DNA of 61,179 nt from Limiplasma sp045538465 (GTDB taxonomy: Bacteria > Bacillota > Clostridia > Christensenellales > Aristaeellaceae): NCBI GenBank assembly GCA_045538465.1, contig JAZSRK010000125.1, positions 1-61,179 on the forward strand, written 5' to 3'. Of this stretch, positions 19,701-28,500 are shown in pieces. How positions within the stretch are numbered: position 1 is the first letter of the stretch; each line of letters starts with the position of its first letter. The notes under the pieces are model-generated. The model saw only the letters and a list, made by a program, of their open reading frames with translations. It made no database searches and was not told the DNA's origin. The position numbers were made by a program, and so were the translations under genes.

Positions 19701-20397
19701 TTACCACGCTGCAGCTTACATCAGGCATGACCAGATACGCAGAAACACGATACGTGAGGCTGTTAAGCATTGCATCGCGATCCATGACAGAACGTACGAT
19801 CTGTGCAACATCAAGGAAGGTGCCAGAACCGGTACCGCCGCTGATACCAGTGACGATAACGATATTAACAAGACCCGTATTGCCACCGTGACCCTGTGTA
19901 ACGGTACAAATCTCGTGCAGCTTATTGGATATTGCACCAACGACATTGTTGTAGCTGCGGCTGAGCATCAAGCGGGCAGCCTGACGATAGGTACCTGCAC
20001 CTGCGCCTACCGCATCGGTATCCAAATACTTGTTGAGCCATTCGTTCTCCCAAGGATGGGTCGAGCGACTACGGGGATCCAGAATAGAGGCCAAACCAGA
20101 TACGGAAATATCCTGATACTCATGAGTTGCCAGACTTCCCTGACTGCCATTATCGCTATCGATAACAAGATAAGCCGTATTGAGCGGAACGGGGATCGCG
20201 TTTCCGTTAGCATCGACAGGCAGATTATAACGCTTTGCAAAGGTACTCTTAATGACGTGCACCGCCTCGCTGCCGGTGCCGCCAAGGCCAATCACCAACA
20301 GGGGGGCTTCCAGTTTATCGACACGGTCAATGGAAATATCCAGTTCCTGTTCTTCAGCAATAACTTTGTGAAGAAATTCGTATTTTTCCTCAGGCAT
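16759..20397 (-). CDS. Tubulin-like GTPase, very large (1212 residues)
   Basis: The N-terminal part carries the tubulin/FtsZ nucleotide-binding pattern. There is a first glycine loop, VIGLGGTGSEAV (residues 35-46), an acidic LVIDSDNG segment, and the signature loop TGISGGTGSGT (about 183-193), equivalent to GGGTGTG of FtsZ. This matches the Pfam tubulin-like (Tubulin_2) family. At 1212 residues it is about three times the size of FtsZ; the remaining roughly 800 residues have no motif I recognise and are mixed helical and beta. No signal peptide or membrane helix is seen, so it is cytosolic. The start has AGGAAA upstream. It lies 65 bp behind the first vWA gene. I infer GTP-dependent assembly, perhaps anchored by the vWA proteins. 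Confidence 0.8.
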   Translation of the reverse strand: MPEEKYEFLHKVIAEEQELDISIDRVDKLEAPLLVIGLGGTGSEAVHVIKSTFAKRYNLPVDANGNAIPVPLNTAYLVIDSDNGSQGSLATHEYQDISVSGLASILDPRSRSTHPWENEWLNKYLDTDAVGAGAGTYRQAARLMLSRSYNNVVGAISNKLHEICTVTQGHGGNTGLVNIVIVTGISGGTGSGTFLDVAQIVRSVMDRDAMLNSLTYRVSAYLVMPDVSCSVVNASHPLQTAFKSNSYAALKELDFWMGYDSKHKTKYTMQYTADPTSRITWVKPFDACSLMSGTTFQGVPYTQPKKVVFNSIAENLLHYLANENNGLDANGNPKHTYISYEDNLRAAVGSLNKLLPANHCYRAIGAYTKKIPKKKILYYEATHLFGTFMPGRNQHGKIMPVTSLILRATSRADIIDICGDLPGHYKRFTDVAKLPQFCNIQLDDTNQVEAMRNMRPTPHEQENIGTYPWRDSVLLPKARECADQYLDIAWKNFTVFATNIITDPQFGPYALLEYLSKETNNSLRKSLQELVQNWAGTESNFRSSLNGFKNNCNAAWPAFVKPPLFGQRGALENYKQSLFSYYDGIRRAEFAGTFAKAIEKFAKRVDEYRDQSLSQLCKALDEMDNDFKTVGAEVDDTSSELFSLDDVKKSLDDSFVTNNANQRITREFLSMLSEASFVTEKNPDIHSSGVSFVFARTSSASIRNSLRAKLEQCFGGVNAASMDQILIDRVGDDVQVRQAEMDKLGKSIMKSACPMFSKNPSTAGTPYAEFTYLSIPDNAPGYLQYYSTSLGDKVEPKSSCLRDHIFCLNTYDGMPIYMYSQMEDLEMAYADRLTVSSQSKGLHLVWNGDLDSDVTINWTKLPAPRPFYYFGPSGSPADMKKFEDAQKLAQRAIDCGMLTINDDMPKPTYTVRLKYTDGGMAAPKSSALIRQETDAIDLLKNPVTNSPLTEVEKLQPLLNYQAEAVVKTVTETVNPMCMQKYLGLEGQPCDPFADIAAANPVTFDIAKKNHKKLCQVLVVAMLCDDPVTYLAMENQIEGMEYLQSKINNINSVVNAWEPRIEYADKVAKMLIFKLVSIRRGTIGYTLDGMTTALIEPQLLKDELKNQDNYTKCAGYLADLSVENPVRYALEHALKGIEEELDQLNMKMALPEERSNEIYEAAKELQGELQEEIQKQDAASRTIGADMHLIGKVKGVLNNMQQIATRFVKDYRP

Positions 20398-20462
20398 GCA
20401 TGTTTCCTCTTTTCTTTATAATTTTTCGCATCCATGCGATTGGTTCTGTTGCTGATACAACA

Positions 20463-23400
20463 TTAGGCACCAAAGTCTCCAAATCCAGCAAAGGGATCAT
20501 CGTTGCTGCTGCTATTGCCGCCGCCGCTGAAGCTATCGTTGCTACCGAAGCTGTCGCTTCCGCCGAAACTATCGTTGCCACCAAAGCTATTGTTTCCGCC
20601 GAAACTATCGTCGCCGCCGAAACTGTTGTTACCGCCAAAATTGCCTCCAAAGGGATCGCCTTCGCCACCGCTGGCAAAACTACCCACATTGTTGCCAGAA
20701 ATGAACTCCAACTCATTATCTTCAAGACTATGAACCAGACGGATGGTAGCATTAGAAGCAAGAGAACGGAGCGTGATCTGACCGCCGCTGGTCCAAACCT
20801 TTTTCTTCTTAGACAGCGGGTCGCCGTTGATCGCGATCTCAACGCCGTTGACCGGTCCGTTCTGCCAAACATCTACAGAGCCATCGCGGCTATGTTGATG
20901 AGGAGCAATCTTTACAGCCTCCAGCTTAGCCACATCGATGCCGTACTTCTGAGCGATCATAGGATCCATAACGGCCTTCAGAGAAGCGACTTTCTTGCGT
21001 TTCTTACCGGTAGGCAGTTTATAGGTAGCAGAGCTGCCCAAAGCCGACCCTTCATAAATCTCGATCGCAACTCGTCCGTCATAGGGAGTCTTCGTTGCAT
21101 AGATAAAGGCACGAACGAAGAGAATAAGAGCGGTCAGGGCCGCAACAGCAATTCCCCAATAAATCGTCCAGCGCTTTGTCATATCGATCAAGGAATGATC
21201 CTTGGTGAATACAGCCTTAGTACCATCGCCATCCTCAGCGGTAACAGACATCGTTACCTTGCCTTCGCTCAGAAGATTCAATTTTACCTGATCGCCATCG
21301 CGATCAAAGGAAATGATATCTTCTGGCTTTTGCTCAGGGTTAATGCAAGTGAATACCGGGTCATAGATCACAAGGTTTTCGTTATCGGTCTCTGTAAAGA
21401 GATCTTGCAAATTGATGGTAAGTTCCTCATCGGTAGTTACATGCTGCAGTACCGGCGGGAAAGGCTTGCTTTGGTAAGAAAGCTTATTGGGCAGTTCTTC
21501 CGCTGCGTCAGCCGCAACACTGGGAGCGGTATTGGTTACCTGAAAGGAGATCTCGGTAGAGCCGCAGGGCTTACCATTGTAGTAGAAGAAGCACTCTGCT
21601 TTGTAATCATGTGCCTGATCATCCAACTGGTAGGTATAGGTAAGCGTATTGTTCGCACCGGGTGTCATGGCAACCTTACCGCCGTTGAATAGCTCGGACG
21701 TGTTGTTCGCATTATAAATCGCCACATCGCAGCTGTAAAGTTCAATAGAACCCGTCGTGTCGGCCTTGCCTGCTTTGTCTACCAGAGACATGGTAAAGGT
21801 AACATCGCTGTTTTTCTGGGCGATTCCCTGGTCATCAACACCGGTTACTTCTACATTGCAGCTGAAATTGGAAGTATCGCTGTAAGTCTTGTTATGCACG
21901 ACCACTTCCAAAGGAATGGTGATGTCGGTCTCGCCATCGGAAGCAGTTACTTCGTATTTGGCGGTACCAAAATGAATATGACCATCGCTATCCTTGATAG
22001 TATTGCCCTCAACGTACATCCCGTCGGGCTTTTCAACTAGGCTCAGCGGCAGGATATCCTCGGTGCGCATATTGCCATTGTCATTAACGGCGGTTAGTGT
22101 GTAAGAAATAGGGTCGCCATCAGCATCGTTGAAATACTTGCCAATGTTGAAGGAAAGCAGCATGGGTTCGCTGGTTTCGGGTTTTTGAGGATCATCCACA
22201 ACGGCGGAGAAACTCAAAGCCGAGTTGCAGGTAACCGCATTGTTGGTCAGTTCGATCCATTGGCTGGTCTCGCGCGAAATACCAGCACCCTCAACAGTAA
22301 CATACAATTCGTACTTGCCGGAAGGCAGCTTGCTGTTGCCCTTATCATCAACATATACGGTTGCGAGATCGATTTTGCTGGAGAATTTGGATGTATTATC
22401 GGAAGGAATATCCCCTTCGAACAAAACACGACCGTTAATATCTCTCAGGGCATAGTGAGCTTTAACAGTATACCAGCTATCGCCTTCTTCTACTTGACGA
22501 TAGAGCATGGAGTCGGTAGAAGGCTTGTTTTCGTTGTTGGAATAGAACTGGGTCTGCACGAGCAAGGTCTCTTTCTTGCTGTACACACCGTCCCCATCCG
22601 TCAAATTGCTGGGGGTAGTTCCGATTTTGGTGCGGAGCGTTACATCGTAGTTGTACAGTACGCTGAAAGCAATGCTGTTAGGGTCTACATTTCCCTGAAT
22701 GCGGAACTGTAGTCTCCACTCACCGGTAGGAATGGGCTGGCGTAATTTGTAAAGACGGAAATGCCCTTCGCTTTCGGTGCAGGTAACAGAAGTGCCATTA
22801 CCGGAAGAAACATCTGTATTATTAGGATCATACAGCCAAATCTGAGAAGCACGAATGCCCTTCTTGGCGCTTTCCTCTACTACAGGAATGTACACGTTAG
22901 CTTCCATAACTGAGTTGTTCAGCATGGGTATCTTAACTTCGTACATATCGGTAGTGCCCTCAACGAGTTGAGGATTCAATTCCACAACAAGGCTGCTGCC
23001 AAGACGCTCGGCCAGCATTTCGCCAAACTTTTCGGGCAAACGATCTACGCTATCGGCATTGAGCGGAATGCACAGACCATTGGTACGATTGGACATACGC
23101 TGCAATACATCCAAAAGGCCCTTAGCGCGCGGGTCGCTAAAATCGTATTCAGACAGAGGAACTGTGTAGATCGGAATGCCAAGAGCGCAAGCAGCATCTA
23201 CTGCCTTCTCGCAAATCTCATCGGAATAGGCAGCGGCATCATCGCTGTCGCGGAATTCTCTCTTTTCTTCGACAAATGTGCCAGTTTCTTCATTCCAAAC
23301 AGGCGAAGTAAGTACTTTCTTTTTGCCGTTGGCGATGCTGATAGAGTTCTTACCATCTGTCAACACCAAGATCATCGGCTTATTAGACTTATCGGTACGG

Positions 23401-23840
23401 TTGTCCAAAATCTGCACGGCTACGCTCAACGCTGCACCCAGATTGGTATTGGGCTGAGTATAATTGCGCAGTTTGTCGGTCTCAGCGATCAAAAAATCGC
23501 GTGTATTTTCACTGTCGAGCACATGGAACTCATTAATTGCGCTTTCGTGAACGACCTCTGAAAAAGGAATGATCGCTACGCGAGAACCATTCATGTCGCA
23601 CATGCTGATAAACATCTGTGCGGCATCGATACGGTATCCCTGCAAATCGTTGCCCGTCCATGCACCATCAATTCTTGTACGCATGGATGTGCTGTTATCC
23701 AACACGATGACCGTATCGATCTGCTGCCCTTTTTCAGGCTGCTCTGCAAGGCTCAGCGGAGCAATAGACAGACAGATCATTGCTGCCATTAGCAAGCAAA
23801 CCAATTGCTTGCAACTTCTCTTCAGGTTTTTCGTTTTCAT
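20463..23840 (-). CDS. Secreted-head vWA transmembrane protein with cytosolic Phe-Gly tail
   Basis: This 1125-residue protein opens the operon. A signal peptide ends near SLAEQ. The vWA domain has an intact MIDAS: VLDNSTSMR (about 45-53), TNLGAAL (about 133) and LVLTDGKN (about 157-163). Beta-sandwich segments follow, including cadherin-like DADGDPISY. One membrane helix lies at about 890-915. The cytosolic part (about 210 residues) has a basic, FHA-like beta region (VEIAINGD, ITLRSLASN) and ends in about 70 residues of FGGN/SFGG/DSFG repeats. The family is known for protein binding through a coordinated metal. Inside, the Phe-Gly tail could contact the GTPase or tubulin-like partners; this is inference. 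Confidence 0.75.
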   Translation of the reverse strand: MKTKNLKRSCKQLVCLLMAAMICLSIAPLSLAEQPEKGQQIDTVIVLDNSTSMRTRIDGAWTGNDLQGYRIDAAQMFISMCDMNGSRVAIIPFSEVVHESAINEFHVLDSENTRDFLIAETDKLRNYTQPNTNLGAALSVAVQILDNRTDKSNKPMILVLTDGKNSISIANGKKKVLTSPVWNEETGTFVEEKREFRDSDDAAAYSDEICEKAVDAACALGIPIYTVPLSEYDFSDPRAKGLLDVLQRMSNRTNGLCIPLNADSVDRLPEKFGEMLAERLGSSLVVELNPQLVEGTTDMYEVKIPMLNNSVMEANVYIPVVEESAKKGIRASQIWLYDPNNTDVSSGNGTSVTCTESEGHFRLYKLRQPIPTGEWRLQFRIQGNVDPNSIAFSVLYNYDVTLRTKIGTTPSNLTDGDGVYSKKETLLVQTQFYSNNENKPSTDSMLYRQVEEGDSWYTVKAHYALRDINGRVLFEGDIPSDNTSKFSSKIDLATVYVDDKGNSKLPSGKYELYVTVEGAGISRETSQWIELTNNAVTCNSALSFSAVVDDPQKPETSEPMLLSFNIGKYFNDADGDPISYTLTAVNDNGNMRTEDILPLSLVEKPDGMYVEGNTIKDSDGHIHFGTAKYEVTASDGETDITIPLEVVVHNKTYSDTSNFSCNVEVTGVDDQGIAQKNSDVTFTMSLVDKAGKADTTGSIELYSCDVAIYNANNTSELFNGGKVAMTPGANNTLTYTYQLDDQAHDYKAECFFYYNGKPCGSTEISFQVTNTAPSVAADAAEELPNKLSYQSKPFPPVLQHVTTDEELTINLQDLFTETDNENLVIYDPVFTCINPEQKPEDIISFDRDGDQVKLNLLSEGKVTMSVTAEDGDGTKAVFTKDHSLIDMTKRWTIYWGIAVAALTALILFVRAFIYATKTPYDGRVAIEIYEGSALGSSATYKLPTGKKRKKVASLKAVMDPMIAQKYGIDVAKLEAVKIAPHQHSRDGSVDVWQNGPVNGVEIAINGDPLSKKKKVWTSGGQITLRSLASNATIRLVHSLEDNELEFISGNNVGSFASGGEGDPFGGNFGGNNSFGGDDSFGGNNSFGGNDSFGGSDSFGSNDSFSGGGNSSSNDDPFAGFGDFGA

Positions 23841-24201
23841 CGCGACCTCTCCTCTTTTATTTAGCTTCTTGTGTATTCTTTAGAAAGGCCTACCAAGAGG
23901 CTAATTTTATAAATTTGAATTTGGGTTATAGATTCCATACTTGTCGAGAGTACACGCCCCTGACCCTGGCGGGAGCGGATTTTACTTTATGCACCAGAAC
24001 ATGCGGGATCGAGCGAGTAAGCATCTGTTATTTGCCACACTTTTGGCAATAAAACTATGAAATTACCATGTTGGTTACAATCGCTTTCACCCGCAACTTT
24101 GTTGCAAACGCACCATTGGAAAACAAACCCCGTTGAAAACCGATCTTTCCAAAAATTTTGCTTTACAAAACAAATCCTTTGCTAGAGTATTATCAATTTA
24201 C
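23841..24201 (-). other. Long 5' leader of the nine-gene operon
   Basis: About 350 nt separate the predicted promoter from the first start codon, with no supportable gene on either strand. A GC-rich, pairing-prone stretch sits at about 23955-24010 in otherwise AT-rich sequence. Two small hairpins are visible: TTGCCA/TGGCAA near 24033-24050, and GCAAC/GTTGC near 24093-24105. I could not match it to a riboswitch class by eye. A closer promoter giving a shorter leader is not excluded. Confidence 0.4.
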
Positions 24202-24230
24202 ATTTTACACCATACTCACCGTTCTTGCAA
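24202..24230 (-). promoter_or_regulatory. Predicted sigma-A promoter of the nine-gene operon
   Basis: On the minus strand there is TTGCAA (24225-24230), a 17-bp spacer and TAAAAT (24202-24207). It is the best match upstream of the first operon gene and has correct spacing. Its -35 box directly abuts the dyad at 24231-24264. Confidence 0.55.
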
Positions 24231-24264
24231 GGATTATTTGGTGTTTATCGACACCAAATAATCC
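24231..24264. repeat. Perfect 14-bp inverted repeat, operator-like
   Basis: GGATTATTTGGTGT (24231-24244) and ACACCAAATAATCC (24251-24264) are exact reverse complements with a 6-bp centre. No T-tract follows on either strand, so it is not a standard terminator. Its position against the -35 box suggests a binding site for an activator or repressor of the operon. Confidence 0.65.
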
Positions 24265-24336
24265 AATTTATACAACATATTTGTGAGGAACAATACAACA
24301 CCCTACATCGCTTAATTGAAAGAACTAACAATAAAC

Positions 24337-24370
24337 AAAAACCAAGCCATCCCCACACAGCTTGGTTTTT
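24337..24370 (-). terminator. Rho-independent terminator after the ZIP gene
   Basis: An 11-bp stem, AAAAACCAAGC (24337-24347) with GCTTGGTTTTT (24360-24370), lies 24 bp past the stop of the ZIP transporter gene. A and T runs on both sides make it potentially bidirectional. Confidence 0.8.
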
Positions 24371-24393
24371 GCAAAACTCCCCATTCCCCTATT

Positions 24394-25233
24394 TTAGCCA
24401 AAAATGATCAACAGACCCACCAGCATGCCCGCGATGCCGGAGAAGGCAGGCAGCTTGCTATGGTGCAGCAAAAACGCCTGAGGCAAAATTTCGCCGAAGA
24501 CCACATACAGCATAGCGCCGCTGGCAAAGCCAAGGCTGAGCGCCAGCCCAAGGGGGCCCATATCGCCAATGGCATAGCCAAGCAAAGCGCCCAAAATGGT
24601 AGGCACGCCCGAGACAGCGGTGATCAACACGGCTTTCCATTTAGGCATGCCGCCTACGATCAGCGGCACAGAAACGGCCATACCTTCGGGTATGTTGTGC
24701 AAGCCGATGAGCACGGCCAGCGTAAGAGCCGATTTACCCAGCACGCCGTTATTGCTGGCGTAGGATGCACCGATGGTCATGCCTTCGGGCACGTTATGCA
24801 GCGCAATGGCGCAAGCCATGATGACCCCTGCGATAAACAAGGAAAACTTGTTGTCGTTGCTAATGTAGTGCTGCTTTAAGTGGTCGCTGTGGATCAGCTC
24901 GTCCAGATCGTCCGCAGTTTTGGGGTGATCCTTATCAATATGCGGCACTTCGGGGTTGGTTTTCTGATCGATCCAGTGGTTGAGCAGATAAATAACGATC
25001 ACGCCCAGCGCAATAGAGCCGATGACGAAATAGATGCCCACATCGGTCTCGATGGCCTCGGTGACCAAGTCGAAGCTGACCACGCTGAGCATTACCCCGG
25101 CGGCAAAGCTGAGCAGCAAACTGACGATCTTGTTGGATTCCTTTTGCAGCATTGCGCCAATGGCACCGCCAATACCGGTACCCATCACGCCTGCGATGGC
25201 CGTTGTCGCCAAAAGGGTTGCGATAATCTCCAT
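24394..25233 (-). CDS. ZIP-family metal transporter
   Basis: This 279-residue membrane protein has about eight helices and imports divalent metals such as zinc or iron into the cytosol. The two diagnostic helix motifs are present: HNVPEGMTIG in helix IV and HNIPEGMAV in helix V, which form the binuclear metal site. A cytosolic loop rich in His and Asp (KDHPKTADDLDELIHSDHLKQH is split around residues 95-118) is typical of the variable region. An AGGAG site lies 8 bases before the ATG. It is a single-gene unit with its own promoter and terminator. Metal specificity cannot be read from the sequence. Confidence 0.9.
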   Translation of the reverse strand: MEIIATLLATTAIAGVMGTGIGGAIGAMLQKESNKIVSLLLSFAAGVMLSVVSFDLVTEAIETDVGIYFVIGSIALGVIVIYLLNHWIDQKTNPEVPHIDKDHPKTADDLDELIHSDHLKQHYISNDNKFSLFIAGVIMACAIALHNVPEGMTIGASYASNNGVLGKSALTLAVLIGLHNIPEGMAVSVPLIVGGMPKWKAVLITAVSGVPTILGALLGYAIGDMGPLGLALSLGFASGAMLYVVFGEILPQAFLLHHSKLPAFSGIAGMLVGLLIIFG

Positions 25234-25287
25234 TCTTACACTCCTACTTCTTTGGTGAGCTGATGCCTATACGTTTTCAACCGTGTA

Positions 25288-25316
25288 ATGATAGCACAGA
25301 ATGCCTGTAAAAACAA
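25288..25316 (-). promoter_or_regulatory. Predicted promoter of the ZIP transporter gene
   Basis: On the minus strand there is TTGTTT (25311-25316), a 17-bp spacer and TATCAT (25288-25293), preceded by TGC, an extended -10 motif. It lies 55 bp upstream of the ATG. Confidence 0.6.
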
Positions 25317-25427
25317 CGATTTCAAAAACATTTTGTCGAATTTTGTGAAACACCAAACCATACCAAAACAACCCTGAGCCAACAACCATCAGCAAACAAA
25401 ACCTGCCGTAATAAACGACCAAAAACC

Positions 25428-25468
25428 AGCCGCGCTGCCGAAGACTCTCCATCCCCGGCAACGCGGCT
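25428..25468 (-). terminator. Terminator of the giant adhesin gene
   Basis: A 13-bp stem with one mismatch (AGCCGCGCTGCCG 25428-25440 and CGGCAACGCGGCT 25456-25468) is followed on the minus strand by a GGTTTTTGG tract. It lies 47 bp past the stop codon. Confidence 0.8.
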
Positions 25469-25514
25469 CTTCCTTATTTAACTTCTCATTCCCAACTCAG
25501 GCAACAGCACCCCA

Positions 25515-28500
25515 TCAACGCTTCTTTTTCTTGCCCAGCACCAATAGCAGCACAAGCCCGCATGCAGCCACTGCTGCCACGCCGGCCGCCAATTCAACGG
25601 GCATATCATCGCCGGTATTGGGCAGCTTGCTATTGATAATGGTGTAGCCATTGGCGGCGTGGTCGGTCTCGTTGCCGCCGTTGTTGATGTACTTGGTATC
25701 GAAGCCGTCCATGGGTACTTCTACAAAGGTGTAGACAGCCTCCTCACCCTTGTAGTAGCGGGGCAGGTTCTTGTAGACATACCAGCCGTCTTCATCCGGG
25801 TCGGGGGTGGACTTGGTCAGTTCCTCGCCGTTGCAGTAGAGCACAAGACGGATCTTGGGCTGCGGTTCACCCTCGGCCAGACCCTTCCAGATCTTTCGCA
25901 CACGCACGGTGACCACTGCACGGTTCAGGATGGTGCCGCCATCGTACACCCGGTCGGTCTCGCTTTCGTGCTCGCCCTCGTTGATGTAGATGGTAACATA
26001 GCCGTCCACATACTTTTCCTTTACAGAGTAGGTGATCAGGCTGCCATCGGGCAGGTACTTGGGCAGCATTTCGTAGGTGTAGGTGTCGCCATCGCGGGTG
26101 TAGGAGGGCTGCGGGTCTACCAGCTCGCCGTTGCCGTAGAGCATCAGCTCGATGTAGCCGCTGCCGCCTTCCCACTGCTTGGTAATGGACAGCGAAGTAA
26201 TAACGATGGTGTTGGTAAACCCGACACTGCTCAGCTCGTTGCGCTGCAGGATGCCTTCGGCATTGCCCTGCGTTACCTCGCTGCTGTAGGCAACGTTTTC
26301 TTCCTCGGTAACGGTGTAGGCTGCGCCCAGCGGCAGACCGGCGATCTGCATGCTTTCGCCGTGATGCAGCTGGAACTGGCACTGACCGTTTTCGTCCAGC
26401 ACCATATCCAAAGCGCCTTCGGGGCCGGTAGCGGGGTACGTGCCGGTAACGGGTGCGCCGTCCACATCCGTCAGGGTGACGGTGAAGGTAAAGGCGGTTT
26501 CATCGCTGCCATCGGCAACGGTCTTGGAGACCTCCAGCACACCCAAGGCCGTATTGGTAAGGGTGGTGGCGTTGCCCTGCATGCTTACATTGCTGCTGTA
26601 GCCGGGCACGGGCTCCTCCTGCACCTCGTAGGTGTACTTAACGCCCTGTTCATCGAAGGACGGCAGATCGGCGAAGGTATGCGCCCAGTTGTTTTCCTCG
26701 CTCAGCTGGATGCGCTCCACCTCTACACGGTTGCGGTAGAGAATGGCGGTAACGCTCTCCGGGCGCACGCCCATAGCGTTTTCGTTATCCTGCCACACTT
26801 TTTCTACCTTGTGGCTGATCTTGTCGTTGTAGGTATTGGTAAACAGTACCGGCTGACCGTTCAGACCGTCGGTGACGGACAAGGTGCCGTCGCCGTTATC
26901 GGCAATGGTCAGGGTGATGGTCTGCACCACATCGTCGTAGGTGATGCCGGGGGCACCTGTATCCCGCTCGGTGATCTGGATGACCTTGGTACCCACATCT
27001 GCAAGGGTGAAGTTCAGCGCCGGGAAGGTAATGCTGCCGTCTGCCGCATTGCGCCCGGTGGATAGCTCGTAGCCTTCCTCATCCATCAGCACGAAGACGA
27101 AAGCATCTGCCTCCAAAGCCTTGCCGGTAAGGCTCTTCTGGGCGGTGGGCGCATAGGAGCCGGTGGCGGCGTAGGTGTTGGTAAAGGCTGCGCTGGCGGT
27201 CTGGTTGGCGGCAATGGAGCCGGTAGCGCCGGTCGCGGTGGAGGTAAACCCGCCTGCAGCCGCCTCGGTAACGGTATAGCTGGCGCCATGGGGCAAGCCC
27301 ATAATGGTAATGGTTTCGCCATGGGTAAGCACAAAGCTGCCTCTGCCGCTGCTCAGGGTAATGGCGCTCAGGTCGCCGCCGCGATCCAGCTGGTAGCTGC
27401 CGCTAATGGGCTGCCCCAGTGCATCTGTCAATAGCAGGGTGAAGGTAAAGGGCTGGGACTGATGGGCAGCGTTGGGGCTGACCACCTGCTTGGATACGCT
27501 CAGGTTACCGGGCACCACTTGGTTGGTGATGGTGGCCGCCTCCGGGCTGTAGGCCACGCTGGCTTGCAGCTTGCCCTTGCCCTCGGTATCAGTCATGGTT
27601 ACCGTGGCAACGATCTTTTCGTTGCTGTACGCCACTGTGGGGTCGGGCGTGCCGGGTGTTTCTTCTACAATGGCGAAGGTGTATGCACCTTCCTGCGTAA
27701 AGTTGAGTGCGGGCAGGTCGGAGAAGACCACGCTGCCATCTGCGGCGTTGGTGGCCGTGCCCAGCTTATCGCCAAGCAGCGTGCCGTCCTGACGGCAAGC
27801 ATACAAGGCAAAGGAGAACTCATCCTCGGCAAGGGTGCGGCCGGTGAGCACCTTGGTAATGCCCAGCTGGGCAAAGCCCGTGGGAGTGTAGGTGTTTTGC
27901 AGCTGAGCCAGCGCCGTTTCGGTGGGCTGGATGGTGCCTTCGGTGCCTACTGCGCCGGTCTGCTGCCAGCCGGGCAGCGCTTGAGGCTCGGTGACCAGAT
28001 AGTTGACCCCAGCGGGGATCTCTGTAATGGTGACAGATTCGCCGCCCTTCAGGCTGGCGGTATACAGGCCATCTGCGCCGATGGTGACTTCGCTGCCGCC
28101 CACCAGTACCTTGCCGCTCCAAGGCTGATCCATGTGGTCGGTAAAGGCTACCTGCACCTTGAAGGACTGGGCAGCCGCTGCGCCCGTAGCGCCAACGCTG
28201 ATCTTTTGCAGGGTGAGTGCACCGGGCTTGGTGGTGTTTTCGAATACGGGGGCATCGGCAAGGGTGTTGCCCTGTGCATCCTGATAGACGAGGGTGGACG
28301 AAAGCTTGCCTTTGCCATCGTCGGTAACGGTGACGACGGCGGTATAGGTGCTGCCATCGTAAGCAATGGTGCTGTCGCTGCCGGGCACCTCGGCAATGGT
28401 GTAGGTATACACACCGGCTCTGGTATACTCCAACAGGTCGAAGGCTACGCTGCCGGCAGCGTTGTTCTGCTTGGTTTGCAGCACCGTGTTGTTTTGGCTG

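Noticed and set aside
20503..20700. Short tandem DNA repeats that might suggest a CRISPR or VNTR
   Set aside because: They are imperfect, in frame, and encode the Phe-Gly repeats of the vWA protein; there are no spacers of constant length.
23955..24010. Possible known riboswitch (c-di-AMP or c-di-GMP) in the operon leader
   Set aside because: The GC-rich island did not show the conserved core of either class when read by eye; only an unnamed structured leader is supportable.
9140..24264. Interpreting the operon as a type IV/VI-like secretion or plasmid-partition (TubZ) locus
   Set aside because: There is no secretion ATPase, sheath or TubR-type DNA-binding protein, and the tubulin-like protein is far larger than TubZ.
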